From Cohaesibacter sp. (GTDB taxonomy: Bacteria; Pseudomonadota; Alphaproteobacteria; Rhizobiales; Cohaesibacteraceae): a DNA stretch of 64,000 bases. The stretch's first letter is position 1. Each line of letters opens with the position of its first letter. The DNA is taken from NCBI GenBank assembly GCA_025800145.1, contig JAOXSH010000017.1, positions 16,419 to 80,418 of the forward strand, read 5' to 3'. Shown here in pieces: positions 1 to 8,139 of the stretch. Both the position numbers and the translations under genes were made by a program. The notes beneath the pieces were generated by a model that was given only the letters and a program-made list of their open reading frames with translations, was not told where the DNA came from and ran no database searches.

Positions 1-276
1 AAGCATGTCTGCGCGGCGGCGATGTCCAGGACGGACGAGGCAGTCTATACCCTCCCAGGGCATGGCCAAGTGCGCTGAAGTCAAGCGAGCAGTACCATCT
101 GAAACAGATGGCCAGTGGAAACGACCTCGCTCAAGAACCTTGTGATAGAGGTAAAAACCCTGTCCATCCCACATCAGCAGTTTGATCCGGTCACCACGAT
201 GGCCACGGAACACAAACGCTGAGCCGCATGTCGGCTGTTGCCGCAATGTGGTCTGGACCAGGGCGCTCAACCCGTC
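1..276 (-). mobile_element. tnpB: IS66-family tnpB (Orf2) remnant
   Basis: The protein fragment carries the hallmark IS66 Orf2 signature: FVFRGHRGDRIKLLMWDGQG, then KVLERGRFHWPS and an AHLAMPWEGID end. The usual N-terminal 35-40 residues of TnpB are missing, replaced by the MBL-fold sequence at about 277-285. No IS66 terminal inverted repeat is visible at the junction. This fits, because tnpB lies inside the element, so the junction is not a simple insertion boundary. The rest of the element, if present, lies left of the window. Confidence 0.8.
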
Positions 277-525
277 AATATGTTTGATTGTGGCATCTTC
301 CAGATGATCATAATGATCGTGGGAAATCAGCACATAATCGACAGGCGGCAAATCGGCGCGGGTCAATATGGCGGGCTGAAAGCGGTTGGCCATGAAAAAA
401 AACGGGCCGGCATTTTCAAAGACAGGATCTATGAGGATTGTCTTTTTGGCGATACGGATCAGATAGGAGCTATGACTGCCACCTAAATTGGCGCAAGCCT
501 GCAATCCAAGGGCAGACAAAGCCAT
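1..525 (-). pseudogene. Truncated MBL-fold hydrolase running in frame into an IS66 TnpB fragment (open at window edge)
   Basis: Reading the minus strand from ATG at 525 gives about 83 codons that look like a UlaG/NAPE-PLD-type metallo-beta-lactamase-fold hydrolase: a GGSHSSYLI start, a LIDPVF strand and the metal-binding HxHxDH motif in LISHDHYDHLE. The first residues (ALSALGLQAC) could be a lipoprotein or signal segment. Directly afterwards, with no stop, the frame becomes IS66 Orf2/TnpB (GLSALVQTTLRQ, FVFRGHRGDRIK, WDGQGFYLYHKVLERGR) and runs open to base 1. The hydrolase has lost all its later metal ligands, so it should be inactive. It is divergent from the TetR gene at 660, which may once have controlled it. 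Seen: one open frame. Known: both families. Inferred: a recombination or deletion scar. Confidence 0.75.
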
Positions 526-659
526 AAGTATGATTATATTGATCAGGACATAGCTGCTTGTTTTTCATGGATTGTCAAACCTTGACTTTATGAGATATGT
601 GTCTTGCGATTTGCTCTGTCTATTTTACAATGAAAGGCATTTTGTATAAGTGTTGAACG

Positions 660-1217
660 ATGAATGAGCGAGAAAAAAGCATCGCTGCAGCGGCGATACG
701 CATGTATGTGAGCAAAGGGGTGCGCCGGACCACGATGAGCGATGTTGCCGGTGAGGCCGGTGTGACGCGCCAGACGGTTTACAACACATTTGCCAATACA
801 GATGCTGTGTTGAGAGGCGCCATTCTGTTTTATGTTGATGAATTGTGGCAGAACATTCTAACCGAATGGGGTGATAGTGATGGTCTTGATCAGAAGCTGG
901 ATATTCTGTTGCATTATTTTGCGGTTGTGCCGTGGGATTTTTTAAACAGTTCTGAAGAAGCCGCACAGCTTGAGCGAGGCTATAATGCGGCGGGCAGGGC
1001 TGCTGTCGAAGAGGCCAGACTTGTTTTTCAAGACGATATTGCAGCGCTTTTTATGCCTTGGCAGGAGCAATTGGCCTGTCAGGGCACGACGCCAAGGGCC
1101 CTTTCGGATTTTATCAGCGCTGCGATTGAAGGCATCAAATATAATAATGAAACCCGTCAGGATATGCTGTTGGCGGTTGCAGCGCTTAAAGCCTGTTTGA
1201 TAGCTTTGACCAAATAG
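660..1217 (+). CDS. TetR/AcrR-family transcriptional regulator
   Basis: A 185-residue protein with an N-terminal TetR helix-turn-helix at residues 24-44 (TTMSDVAGEAGVTRQTVYNT) and an all-helical, poorly conserved ligand/dimerisation domain behind it. Such proteins usually repress a neighbouring gene until a small molecule binds. It is divergent from the truncated MBL/IS66 frame ending at 525, with a 134-bp gap that probably holds its operator, and convergent with the formate-dehydrogenase-like module. Its original target may therefore be the broken hydrolase. The ATG at 660 is chosen because it starts directly before the first helix. The ligand cannot be told from sequence. Confidence 0.85.
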   Translation: MNEREKSIAAAAIRMYVSKGVRRTTMSDVAGEAGVTRQTVYNTFANTDAVLRGAILFYVDELWQNILTEWGDSDGLDQKLDILLHYFAVVPWDFLNSSEEAAQLERGYNAAGRAAVEEARLVFQDDIAALFMPWQEQLACQGTTPRALSDFISAAIEGIKYNNETRQDMLLAVAALKACLIALTK

Positions 1218-1238
1218 ACAAGTGATTCAAAAGAGGCT

Positions 1239-1550
1239 TCAAGCTGCGGAATTTGGGTTGCTGACCAAGTTCGCCCATTCCTTGCCAAGGTCTGTGAGCT
1301 GATAATAGAGGCGTTGGGTTCGGTCATCGCGTTTGACGATGGAAATGGCCCCAACCTCTTCCTCTAAATTGACGCATTCACGGATCACCAAAGCGTGGGC
1401 CAAGCCAAATTTTTTGGCAAAATCCCTGCTGTCATTGGCGATGTTCAGATCTGTTGCCAATATAATGGCAGCTGAGAGTGGAGACAGCTCTGTCTCCACG
1501 CTTTTCAAAAGCTGATCGATCAGCTCTAATATGATTTCTTGATCATTCAT
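1239..1550 (-). CDS. Small winged-helix-like protein coupled to the FdhF/YdeP-like oxidoreductase
   Basis: A 103-residue protein whose start overlaps the stop of the upstream oxidoreductase gene by 4 bp, so the two are almost certainly translated together. The second half (EEEVGAISIVKRDDRTQRLYYQLTDLG) resembles the recognition helix and wing of a MarR-like winged helix: charged loop, then a strand-rich tail ending in LTDLG. The first half is helical. It could be a regulator or an accessory factor of the oxidoreductase; no catalytic motif is visible. The function is inferred only from coupling and fold resemblance. Confidence 0.65.
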   Translation of the reverse strand: MNDQEIILELIDQLLKSVETELSPLSAAIILATDLNIANDSRDFAKKFGLAHALVIRECVNLEEEVGAISIVKRDDRTQRLYYQLTDLGKEWANLVSNPNSAA

Positions 1551-3841
1551 TTCGATGACAGACGAAATCTGACTTCGACAGATTTGGACGCTGGGGTGAA
1601 GCTTTTATCGCCAAAGGTCTGGTGGGGAACAAGAATATTGAGTTCCGGGTAATATCCCGCCACACAGCCATAAGGGATGTCGTAGCTTACCAGCATGAAA
1701 TTGTGGGCAATGCGCTCAATTCCATCATCATAACAGCCAATGATATCGACCCTGTCTCCGGCTTTGAAACCCAGTTTTTTCATATCCTCGGGATTGATGA
1801 AGACCACCTCTCGTTCTCCATAAACCCCACGATAACGGTCATCCAGACCATAGACTGTGGTGTTATATTGATCGTGAGAGCGGAAGGTCTGCAAAATGAA
1901 TGTTTGGTCATCCTTTTGATTGCGCTGCCATTCGGTTTGTTCGGGCAGATCATCGGTTGAGAAGGTTGCTTTGCCAGATGGTGTATTCCATTCCCGTTCA
2001 GCGGCAGAATTGCGCAAGCGGAAGCCGCGCGGTTTGCGGATTTGGGCATTATAATCGCCAAACATTGGCAGCACCCTGGCAATCAGATCGCGGATCTTGT
2101 CATTGTCTTCGGCCATGGCGTGCCAATCAACCACGCCATTGCCAAGTGTTGCATTGGCTATACCTGAGATGATTTTGACTTCGGATTTCAGCACTTCCGA
2201 TGCTGGTTTGTTTATGCCGCCAGAGCCATGCACCATGGACATGGAATCTTCAACGGTTACCAGCTGTGATTCCCCTTTAGAATTATAGTCAATTTCGGTT
2301 CGACCCAAGCAAGGCAGAATATAGGAGACTTTGCCGGTCAAGAGATGACCATGATTAAGCTTGGTGGCGATATTGACCGTTAGATTCAGCTTGCACATGG
2401 CATCAGCAATCAGGGGGCTATCCGGGGTTGCTCTGGCAAAATTGCCGCCAAGGCCAATAAAGGCTTTGGCCTGTCCGCTCATCATGGCGCCAATGGCGTC
2501 AATCACATTATGTCCGCGCTCGCGTGGCATGGGCACGCCGAGTTCCCTTTCCATGGCATCCATCAAGGCAGCGGGGGCTTTTTCGTTAATGCCAACGGTG
2601 CGGTCGCCCTGTACGTTGGAATGTCCGCGCACTGGACATAGGCCTGCACCGGGGCGTCCGATATTGCCCTTCAAAAACATGAAGCTGGATATTTCGCGGA
2701 TGGTCTGGACAGAATGCTTATGTTGCGTGACGCCCATGGCCCAAGCGGTGATCACTTTATCTGCGGATATATAGAGATCTGCGGCTTCGCCAATTTGCTC
2801 ACGGGTCAGGCCTGACTGATTTTCAATATGCTCCCAAGATGTCTCTTGAACGAGCTTTTTATACGCCTCAAAATCAGAGCAATGGTCGCGGATGAAATCA
2901 TGATCAAGAACAGGCTCTTTGCCTGCTGCTTGTGCTGCGTCTTCTGCGGCAAAGACAAGCTTTGCCATACCACGGAAAATTGCCATATCGCCACCAAGCA
3001 AGGGGCGGTAATAATCAGTTGAGGTGGAGCCTGAACCGCCTCGGATCATTTCCAGTTTCTTTTGTGGATCTGAGAAACGATGCAGGCCCTTTTCTTTTAA
3101 TGTATTGAAGACAATGACCCGTGCGCCGCGTTCGGTTGCCTTGCGCAAATCGGCCAACATGCGCGGATGGTTTGTGCCCGGATTTTGACCGACGACGAAA
3201 ATGACATCTGCTTTTTCAAAATCTTCCAAAAGCACTGTGCCTTTGCCAATACCGATGGACTCGGTCAGCGCAACACCGCTGGCTTCGTGGCACATGTTGG
3301 AACAATCGGGGAAATTGTTTGTGCCATAGAGACGGACAAAGGTTTGGTAGAGGAAGGCAGCTTCGTTGCTTGCGCGGCCAGATGTATAAAATTCGGCCTG
3401 ATTGGGACTTTCTAGACTGTTCAGCTCTTTTGCAATTTCTGCAAAAGCGGAACCCCAGCTGACGGGCTCATAATGATCTGTCTGTGCGTTATAACGCATG
3501 GGATTGGTCAAGCGACCTTGATTTTCCAGCTCATAATCGCTCCATGTACGCAGTTCAGAGACCGAATATTTGGCGAAAAACCCGGGCGAGGTGCGTCCCT
3601 TTGTGGCTTCCCATGAGACGGCCTTGACGCCGTTCTCGCAAAATTCGAAAGATGAGCCATGTTCGGGATCTCCCCAAGCGCATCCGGGGCAATCAAACCC
3701 GTCTGGTTGGTTGGCCTTGAGCATTATTCGAACCCCGGAAACAGGTTTGCCGCTGCCAAGGAGCTGATTTCCAACGCTTTTCAAAGCTCCCCATCCGCCT
3801 GCTGCTTTTGAGCTTTTTCCAATCGGGTTTTTCTTGGCCAT
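1547..3841 (-). CDS. FdhF/YdeP-family molybdopterin oxidoreductase (formate-dehydrogenase-like)
   Basis: A 764-residue cytoplasmic member of the molybdopterin oxidoreductase superfamily, YdeP/TIGR01701 type. The N-terminal cysteines (C51, C54, C68 in CPGCAWGD...FEFC) replace the CxxC-x3-C 4Fe-4S motif of classical FdhF. The likely metal ligand region is NMCHEASG, followed by VVGQNPGTNHPRM and a C-terminal molybdopterin-dinucleotide-binding domain (SHDQYNTTVYG, VFINPEDMKKLG). No Tat signal is present. ATG at 3841 (MAKKNPIG) is preferred over an upstream GTG at 3862; AAAGGT lies about 8 bases before it. It sits below an OFA transporter gene and above its 4-bp-overlapping partner, so a role with formate or a related acid is likely. 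YdeP proteins are poorly characterised and the substrate is not proven. Confidence 0.88.
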   Translation of the reverse strand: MAKKNPIGKSSKAAGGWGALKSVGNQLLGSGKPVSGVRIMLKANQPDGFDCPGCAWGDPEHGSSFEFCENGVKAVSWEATKGRTSPGFFAKYSVSELRTWSDYELENQGRLTNPMRYNAQTDHYEPVSWGSAFAEIAKELNSLESPNQAEFYTSGRASNEAAFLYQTFVRLYGTNNFPDCSNMCHEASGVALTESIGIGKGTVLLEDFEKADVIFVVGQNPGTNHPRMLADLRKATERGARVIVFNTLKEKGLHRFSDPQKKLEMIRGGSGSTSTDYYRPLLGGDMAIFRGMAKLVFAAEDAAQAAGKEPVLDHDFIRDHCSDFEAYKKLVQETSWEHIENQSGLTREQIGEAADLYISADKVITAWAMGVTQHKHSVQTIREISSFMFLKGNIGRPGAGLCPVRGHSNVQGDRTVGINEKAPAALMDAMERELGVPMPRERGHNVIDAIGAMMSGQAKAFIGLGGNFARATPDSPLIADAMCKLNLTVNIATKLNHGHLLTGKVSYILPCLGRTEIDYNSKGESQLVTVEDSMSMVHGSGGINKPASEVLKSEVKIISGIANATLGNGVVDWHAMAEDNDKIRDLIARVLPMFGDYNAQIRKPRGFRLRNSAAEREWNTPSGKATFSTDDLPEQTEWQRNQKDDQTFILQTFRSHDQYNTTVYGLDDRYRGVYGEREVVFINPEDMKKLGFKAGDRVDIIGCYDDGIERIAHNFMLVSYDIPYGCVAGYYPELNILVPHQTFGDKSFTPASKSVEVRFRLSSK

Positions 3842-4064
3842 CTGCTTTACCTTTAACTTCACTCATCGCGAGGAACAGAATATGTCAGACATAAGCGCAT
3901 GAAAGCAGAGCCTCCATGCGCTTAGTTTTCAGCCGTTTTCGGGCAATAGATAAAAAGAAATTACGTATTTGCCCGAGGATTTCCAGCTATTTTTTGAGTT
4001 TTTAATTCAAATATTATAGCTGTGCCGCACAACATCAATTTGATGTCGTTTTTGCAAGCTTTTC

Positions 4065-5789
4065 TCACTCTCCCGGTGCCAATTTCGGGTGAGTATTGTG
4101 AACATGATGGTGTTCGCCAACAGGTCTGATCATGAGATTTGCAAAGAATGCGATGATCAGCAGGCCTGCCATGGTGTACATGGTGGTGTTGTACAGGCTT
4201 GAGGTCGGGTCCAATGTTCCTGCCGGAGCGATTTCCAGCAATTTGGAAATGGTGACCGTTTTGGCCTCTACCAGATTTTGCAATTGCTCGATGGGAGCGC
4301 CGAATTTTTCTGCAAAGACGGCAGGGTCGATTTTGGCAACCAGATCTGCGATGGCATTGTTTTTGGAAATATCACGCAGATATGTGATGGCAAAGGGGCC
4401 AAGGACGCCAGCGGTTGACCATGCGGTTAGAAGACGCCCATGGATGCCACCGACATGCAAGGTGCCAAACATATCGGCCAGATAAGCCGGAATTGTTGCA
4501 AAACCACCGCCATACATGGTGAAAATCACCATAGTTGCTGCATAGAAGCCAATCAGGGCTGGCATTCCGCCTATCGTGGTGAAATAGGGAATGGAGAGAT
4601 AGAGAGCCGTTCCCAGAATGAAGAAGCAATGATAGGTATTTTTGCGACCGATAAAGTCTGATGTGGAAGCCCAAAAGAAGCGACCAACCATATTGAAGAC
4701 TGAAATCATCAACACATAGGTTCCGGCAAATGTGGCTGTGACAATTGCCAGATCGCTGAAAATTTCATTGATCATGGTTTTCGCGACGCCGATTACACCA
4801 ATGCCAGCTGTCACGTTGAAGCATAGAACAATCCAGAGAAGCCAGAATTGTCGTGTTTTCATGGATTGATCAATATGAACATGGCTGGAAGACACCATGC
4901 CACTTTTGGCAACAGGTGGGGTCCATCCTTTGGGCTTCCAGTCTTGCGCGGGGACGCGATACTGAAAAGCGGCAATCATCATAACGCAGAAATAGACAAT
5001 ACCCAAAGTCATAAAGGTCGCGGCAGCGCCGGTATTACCGGTGCCGACACTATAGACACCAGCTTCTCCGCCAGCGGGAAGATTTGCTGCCTGTGCTGCA
5101 TTGGCAATCACCACTTCGACTTTTCCTGTTGCGGTTTCAGCAAAGCGGCGGCCGCCTTCGGTGATCAATGTGACAGCGCTTTCCGGGCCAAGATAGTCTG
5201 GTGCTTTGGAATAAAAATCCAGCAACCATTGTTTCAATGGCGCGCCAATGATGGCACCACCACCAAAGCCCATGATTGCCATACCTGTTGCCATACCGCG
5301 GCGATCGGGGAACCAGCGAATCAAGGTGGAGACGGGTGACACATAGCCAAAGCCAAGACCACAACCGCCAAACACACCATAGCCGAGATAGACCAGCCAG
5401 AGCTGGTGGGTGAGAATGCCGACAGAGCCAATGAGGAAGCCGCCGCCCCACAACAGGGCCGCAACAACGCCAACGCAACGGGGGCCGACTTTTTCTAGCC
5501 ATTTGCCACCAAAGGCAGCGGCCAGACCAAGGCAGACAATGGCAACGGAGAAAATCCAGACAACGGATGAGAGGGACCAGTCATCTGCTGCCGATGTTAC
5601 TACACCCAATTGACGGGTGAGAGAGGGGTTGAAAACAGACCAGGCATAAACAGAGCCGATACATAGATGAATAGCCATGGAAGCCGGTGGGACCAGCCAG
5701 CGATTGAAATTGGGCTTTGCAACGATATTCTCTTTCATAAGGAATGAGAATGCGCCACCATTGGCCTCAGGTGGTGTATTTGCACTCAT
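4065..5789 (-). CDS. OFA-family MFS transporter (oxalate/formate antiporter-like)
   Basis: A 574-residue inner-membrane carrier of the major facilitator superfamily. The N-terminal half begins NRWLVPPASMAIHLCIGSVYAWSVF, the OFA-family signature, then shows the GGKWLEKVGPR loop and GRGMATGMAI-like helix-5 segment (RRGMATGMAIMGFGGGAIIG). About 80 extra residues separate helices 6 and 7, and the C-terminus is His-rich (GEHHHVHNTH). Twelve hydrophobic segments are visible. OFA members exchange small carboxylates such as oxalate and formate, which fits the downstream formate-dehydrogenase-like gene. Its 317-bp upstream region separates it from the histidine kinase gene and is AT-rich, so it probably has its own promoter. 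Confidence 0.88.
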   Translation of the reverse strand: MSANTPPEANGGAFSFLMKENIVAKPNFNRWLVPPASMAIHLCIGSVYAWSVFNPSLTRQLGVVTSAADDWSLSSVVWIFSVAIVCLGLAAAFGGKWLEKVGPRCVGVVAALLWGGGFLIGSVGILTHQLWLVYLGYGVFGGCGLGFGYVSPVSTLIRWFPDRRGMATGMAIMGFGGGAIIGAPLKQWLLDFYSKAPDYLGPESAVTLITEGGRRFAETATGKVEVVIANAAQAANLPAGGEAGVYSVGTGNTGAAATFMTLGIVYFCVMMIAAFQYRVPAQDWKPKGWTPPVAKSGMVSSSHVHIDQSMKTRQFWLLWIVLCFNVTAGIGVIGVAKTMINEIFSDLAIVTATFAGTYVLMISVFNMVGRFFWASTSDFIGRKNTYHCFFILGTALYLSIPYFTTIGGMPALIGFYAATMVIFTMYGGGFATIPAYLADMFGTLHVGGIHGRLLTAWSTAGVLGPFAITYLRDISKNNAIADLVAKIDPAVFAEKFGAPIEQLQNLVEAKTVTISKLLEIAPAGTLDPTSSLYNTTMYTMAGLLIIAFFANLMIRPVGEHHHVHNTHPKLAPGE

Positions 5790-6106
5790 AAATATAGTCC
5801 TCCCATAACGTGATAAAACTGGAAGAACGGGCCTGTTTATGATCGCTGGCTTGTTTTTTGCTTTTTCTGTGCTTGTTTTTTGAAGATCTATAAATGGCCT
5901 GTTCTGATCCTAAGCATGGGCTGCTGTGCAGCTCTGCTTTTATAAAAACTTGGATCAATTGAATGTGTCAATGTAGAATATTATTTAAAATCAAATACTT
6001 AATTATATTTTGTTGAATGAAATTAAAGTCAAATTGGCCAGTATTTCTATATGCGATAAGATGTCACAGGGACAAAATGTCCAGTTTTGATGGGATGGGG
6101 CTTTGA
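5790..6106. promoter_or_regulatory. Gene-free AT-rich control region upstream of the OFA transporter
   Basis: A 317-bp gap without a credible gene. On the minus strand a TTGACA box (bases 5966-5971) is followed after 19 bases by TTTATA (5941-5946), a sub-optimal sigma-70-type promoter for the transporter. I found no convincing sigma-54 GG-N10-GC element, which matters because the upstream regulator looks NtrC-like. Confidence 0.3.
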
Positions 6107-8083
6107 TCAGTTGGACAAATTGTCCGCTTTTGGAAGCCAAATTGAAAAGCGTGATCCACAGCCCAATTGGCTGGATACGGTAATGAAACCGCCTGCACGC
6201 TCGATCAATGATTTGCTGATAGACAATCCCAGCCCGGTGCCTTTGCCCGGTTTTGAGGTTTGGAAGGGGGCAAAAATTGTTTCGATTCGGGTTGGATCAA
6301 TTCCGCATCCATTGTCTGCTATGATGATTTCCACCCCTTCACATTCTTGCCGCATGGATGGTTGCACCGAGATATCAAGCTTGCGGTTTGAACCTTCGCT
6401 TTCAAGGAGTGCGTGATTGGCATTGATCATCAGATTGATCAAGACTTGCTGTAATTCCACGCGATTGATGCGCACATCCGGGCTTGGGTCAAACTGGGTT
6501 TCCACTTCAATATCGGCTTCATGAAAGGAGCTTTGCACGAGGATTTGGCAATCCTCTATTACCGTTGAGATCTGGATCTGTTCTATAAGGCCAGAATAGT
6601 CATCGGGGCGGGCGAATTTTAGCAATTTTCCAACAATGATATTGATTCGGTTGATTTGCTCGTCGATCAGCGCAATTTCGGTTTTCACATCGGCTGATTT
6701 TTCGCCAAGGGTGAGGCGTAAAACATCCAGATTGCCTTGAATGACTGCGACAGGATTGTTGATTTCGTGAGCCACGCCTGCTGCAATCTCGCCAAGAGAT
6801 GCCAGCTTTTCGGACATGACCAGCCTTTGATAGGTGGCTTCAAGCTCCTTGTTGGCATTGTGTAATTCCCTGGTGCGTATCGTTACCCTGTCATTGAGCT
6901 CATCCGCCCATTGCCTTAAGGCCTTGTCTCGTTCTTGAACCTGATCCAGAAGGCTGTCGAGATGGCCTGCAACCTCGCCAATTTCATCTTTGGTGCGTGG
7001 TCCACCGATGCGCGCTTTTAAATCTCCGCTTTCGATTTTGCGCATGGTTTTGATCATGGTTTCAAGGGGGCTGAAAATCCCTTGGGCGAGCCAAAGGAAC
7101 AGGGGGACAGAAATGCCGACAACAACAATGAATGCGATAAAGATGGAGAGGAAAGATGTATCCTTGATCTTTTGAAATGGCTCTTCCAGAAATCCGACAT
7201 AGAGCATCCCTATGATTTGGTCCTGACTGTTGCGCAGTGGCAAATAGCCCGAAATATACCAGTCATTGACCACGAAGGCCCGGTCCAGCCATTTTTTTCC
7301 ATCGCCCAGAACCGCATTTTTCACTTCTGCGGATACTTTGGTGCCCAATGCGAGGACATTTTTGAAGAGTTTTACATTGGTGCTGATGCGTATATCATGC
7401 AGGAAAAGCGTTGCCGTGCCGGTGCGATCATTTTCTCCCTGTTCGCTTTGATAGACAAGATTATTGATTGTGCTGATGAAATCGAGATTGTTATTCAGCA
7501 ACAGACCGCCATGCAACAGAGTGCTTTGCTGGCCTATATCGACTTTTATCGCGCTGTGCAGAACCATGCCCCTGTCTTCAAATTGATCGGGCTTTGCTGC
7601 TTCTTTGAGCGGCAGGGGGACGAGGGATATTTTTGCCCGTTGCGGGAGCGATGGATCAATGACCTCCAGCTCTGAGGCGCTATAAAGATCCAGTGCGGTG
7701 ACATGCTGGCCCTGTTCCGCCTTGTTTATGAGGGCTTTGCTTGCCTTTAATGTTGGGTCTGTTTGCTTATCACGGATATAGAGAAAATCCAGTCCCAGCT
7801 CCTGACGCTTTTGCAAGAGGAAGCGTTGCATTGCGTCTGGGCTATCTTTGTTTGCTTCTTTGAATTTGGCAGAGCCTGCTATGGCTTTTATCTCATCAGC
7901 GCGGGCTGCCATGATGCGTTGTAAATATTGTTCTGCAATGCGCAAATCACTGGTGACTTTTGAAATCAGCAGATCGTCATATCTATCCGCCCAGCGCATG
8001 ATGGTGATGGCCAGCAAGCCGGGCAGTAAAACAATCAATGGCAAAAGAGCCAGAACAAGAAGACGCAGACGAACGGATTTCAT
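6107..8083 (-). CDS. Cache/HAMP sensor histidine kinase
   Basis: A 658-residue membrane sensor. TM1 is LVLALLPLIVLLPGLLAITI near residue 10, followed by a periplasmic Cache-like sensor of about 280 residues, TM2 (FIAFIVVVGISVPLFLWLAQ), HAMP, a coiled coil, HisKA with phospho-acceptor H439 in AHEINNPVAVIQG, and a HATPase domain (N box NLMINANHAL; G boxes DNGCGID and GKGTGLGLSI). The start at 8083 (MKSVRLRL) sits directly before TM1; a longer frame to 8161 would overlap the regulator gene and lacks a reason. It lies 56 bp below the regulator gene, forming a two-component pair. Its ligand may be a small carboxylate taken up by the next gene, an inference from position. Confidence 0.9.
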   Translation of the reverse strand: MKSVRLRLLVLALLPLIVLLPGLLAITIMRWADRYDDLLISKVTSDLRIAEQYLQRIMAARADEIKAIAGSAKFKEANKDSPDAMQRFLLQKRQELGLDFLYIRDKQTDPTLKASKALINKAEQGQHVTALDLYSASELEVIDPSLPQRAKISLVPLPLKEAAKPDQFEDRGMVLHSAIKVDIGQQSTLLHGGLLLNNNLDFISTINNLVYQSEQGENDRTGTATLFLHDIRISTNVKLFKNVLALGTKVSAEVKNAVLGDGKKWLDRAFVVNDWYISGYLPLRNSQDQIIGMLYVGFLEEPFQKIKDTSFLSIFIAFIVVVGISVPLFLWLAQGIFSPLETMIKTMRKIESGDLKARIGGPRTKDEIGEVAGHLDSLLDQVQERDKALRQWADELNDRVTIRTRELHNANKELEATYQRLVMSEKLASLGEIAAGVAHEINNPVAVIQGNLDVLRLTLGEKSADVKTEIALIDEQINRINIIVGKLLKFARPDDYSGLIEQIQISTVIEDCQILVQSSFHEADIEVETQFDPSPDVRINRVELQQVLINLMINANHALLESEGSNRKLDISVQPSMRQECEGVEIIIADNGCGIDPTRIETIFAPFQTSKPGKGTGLGLSISKSLIERAGGFITVSSQLGCGSRFSIWLPKADNLSN

Positions 8084-8139
8084 GACATCTCTGTGTGAAT
8101 GTTGGCTGATGGGTTTGTATTTTGTTCTATATCTCCCAT

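Noticed and set aside
5790..6106. Sigma-54 promoter for the OFA transporter
   Set aside because: No GG-N10-GC with fitting flanks; the neighbouring regulator also lacks GAFTGA.
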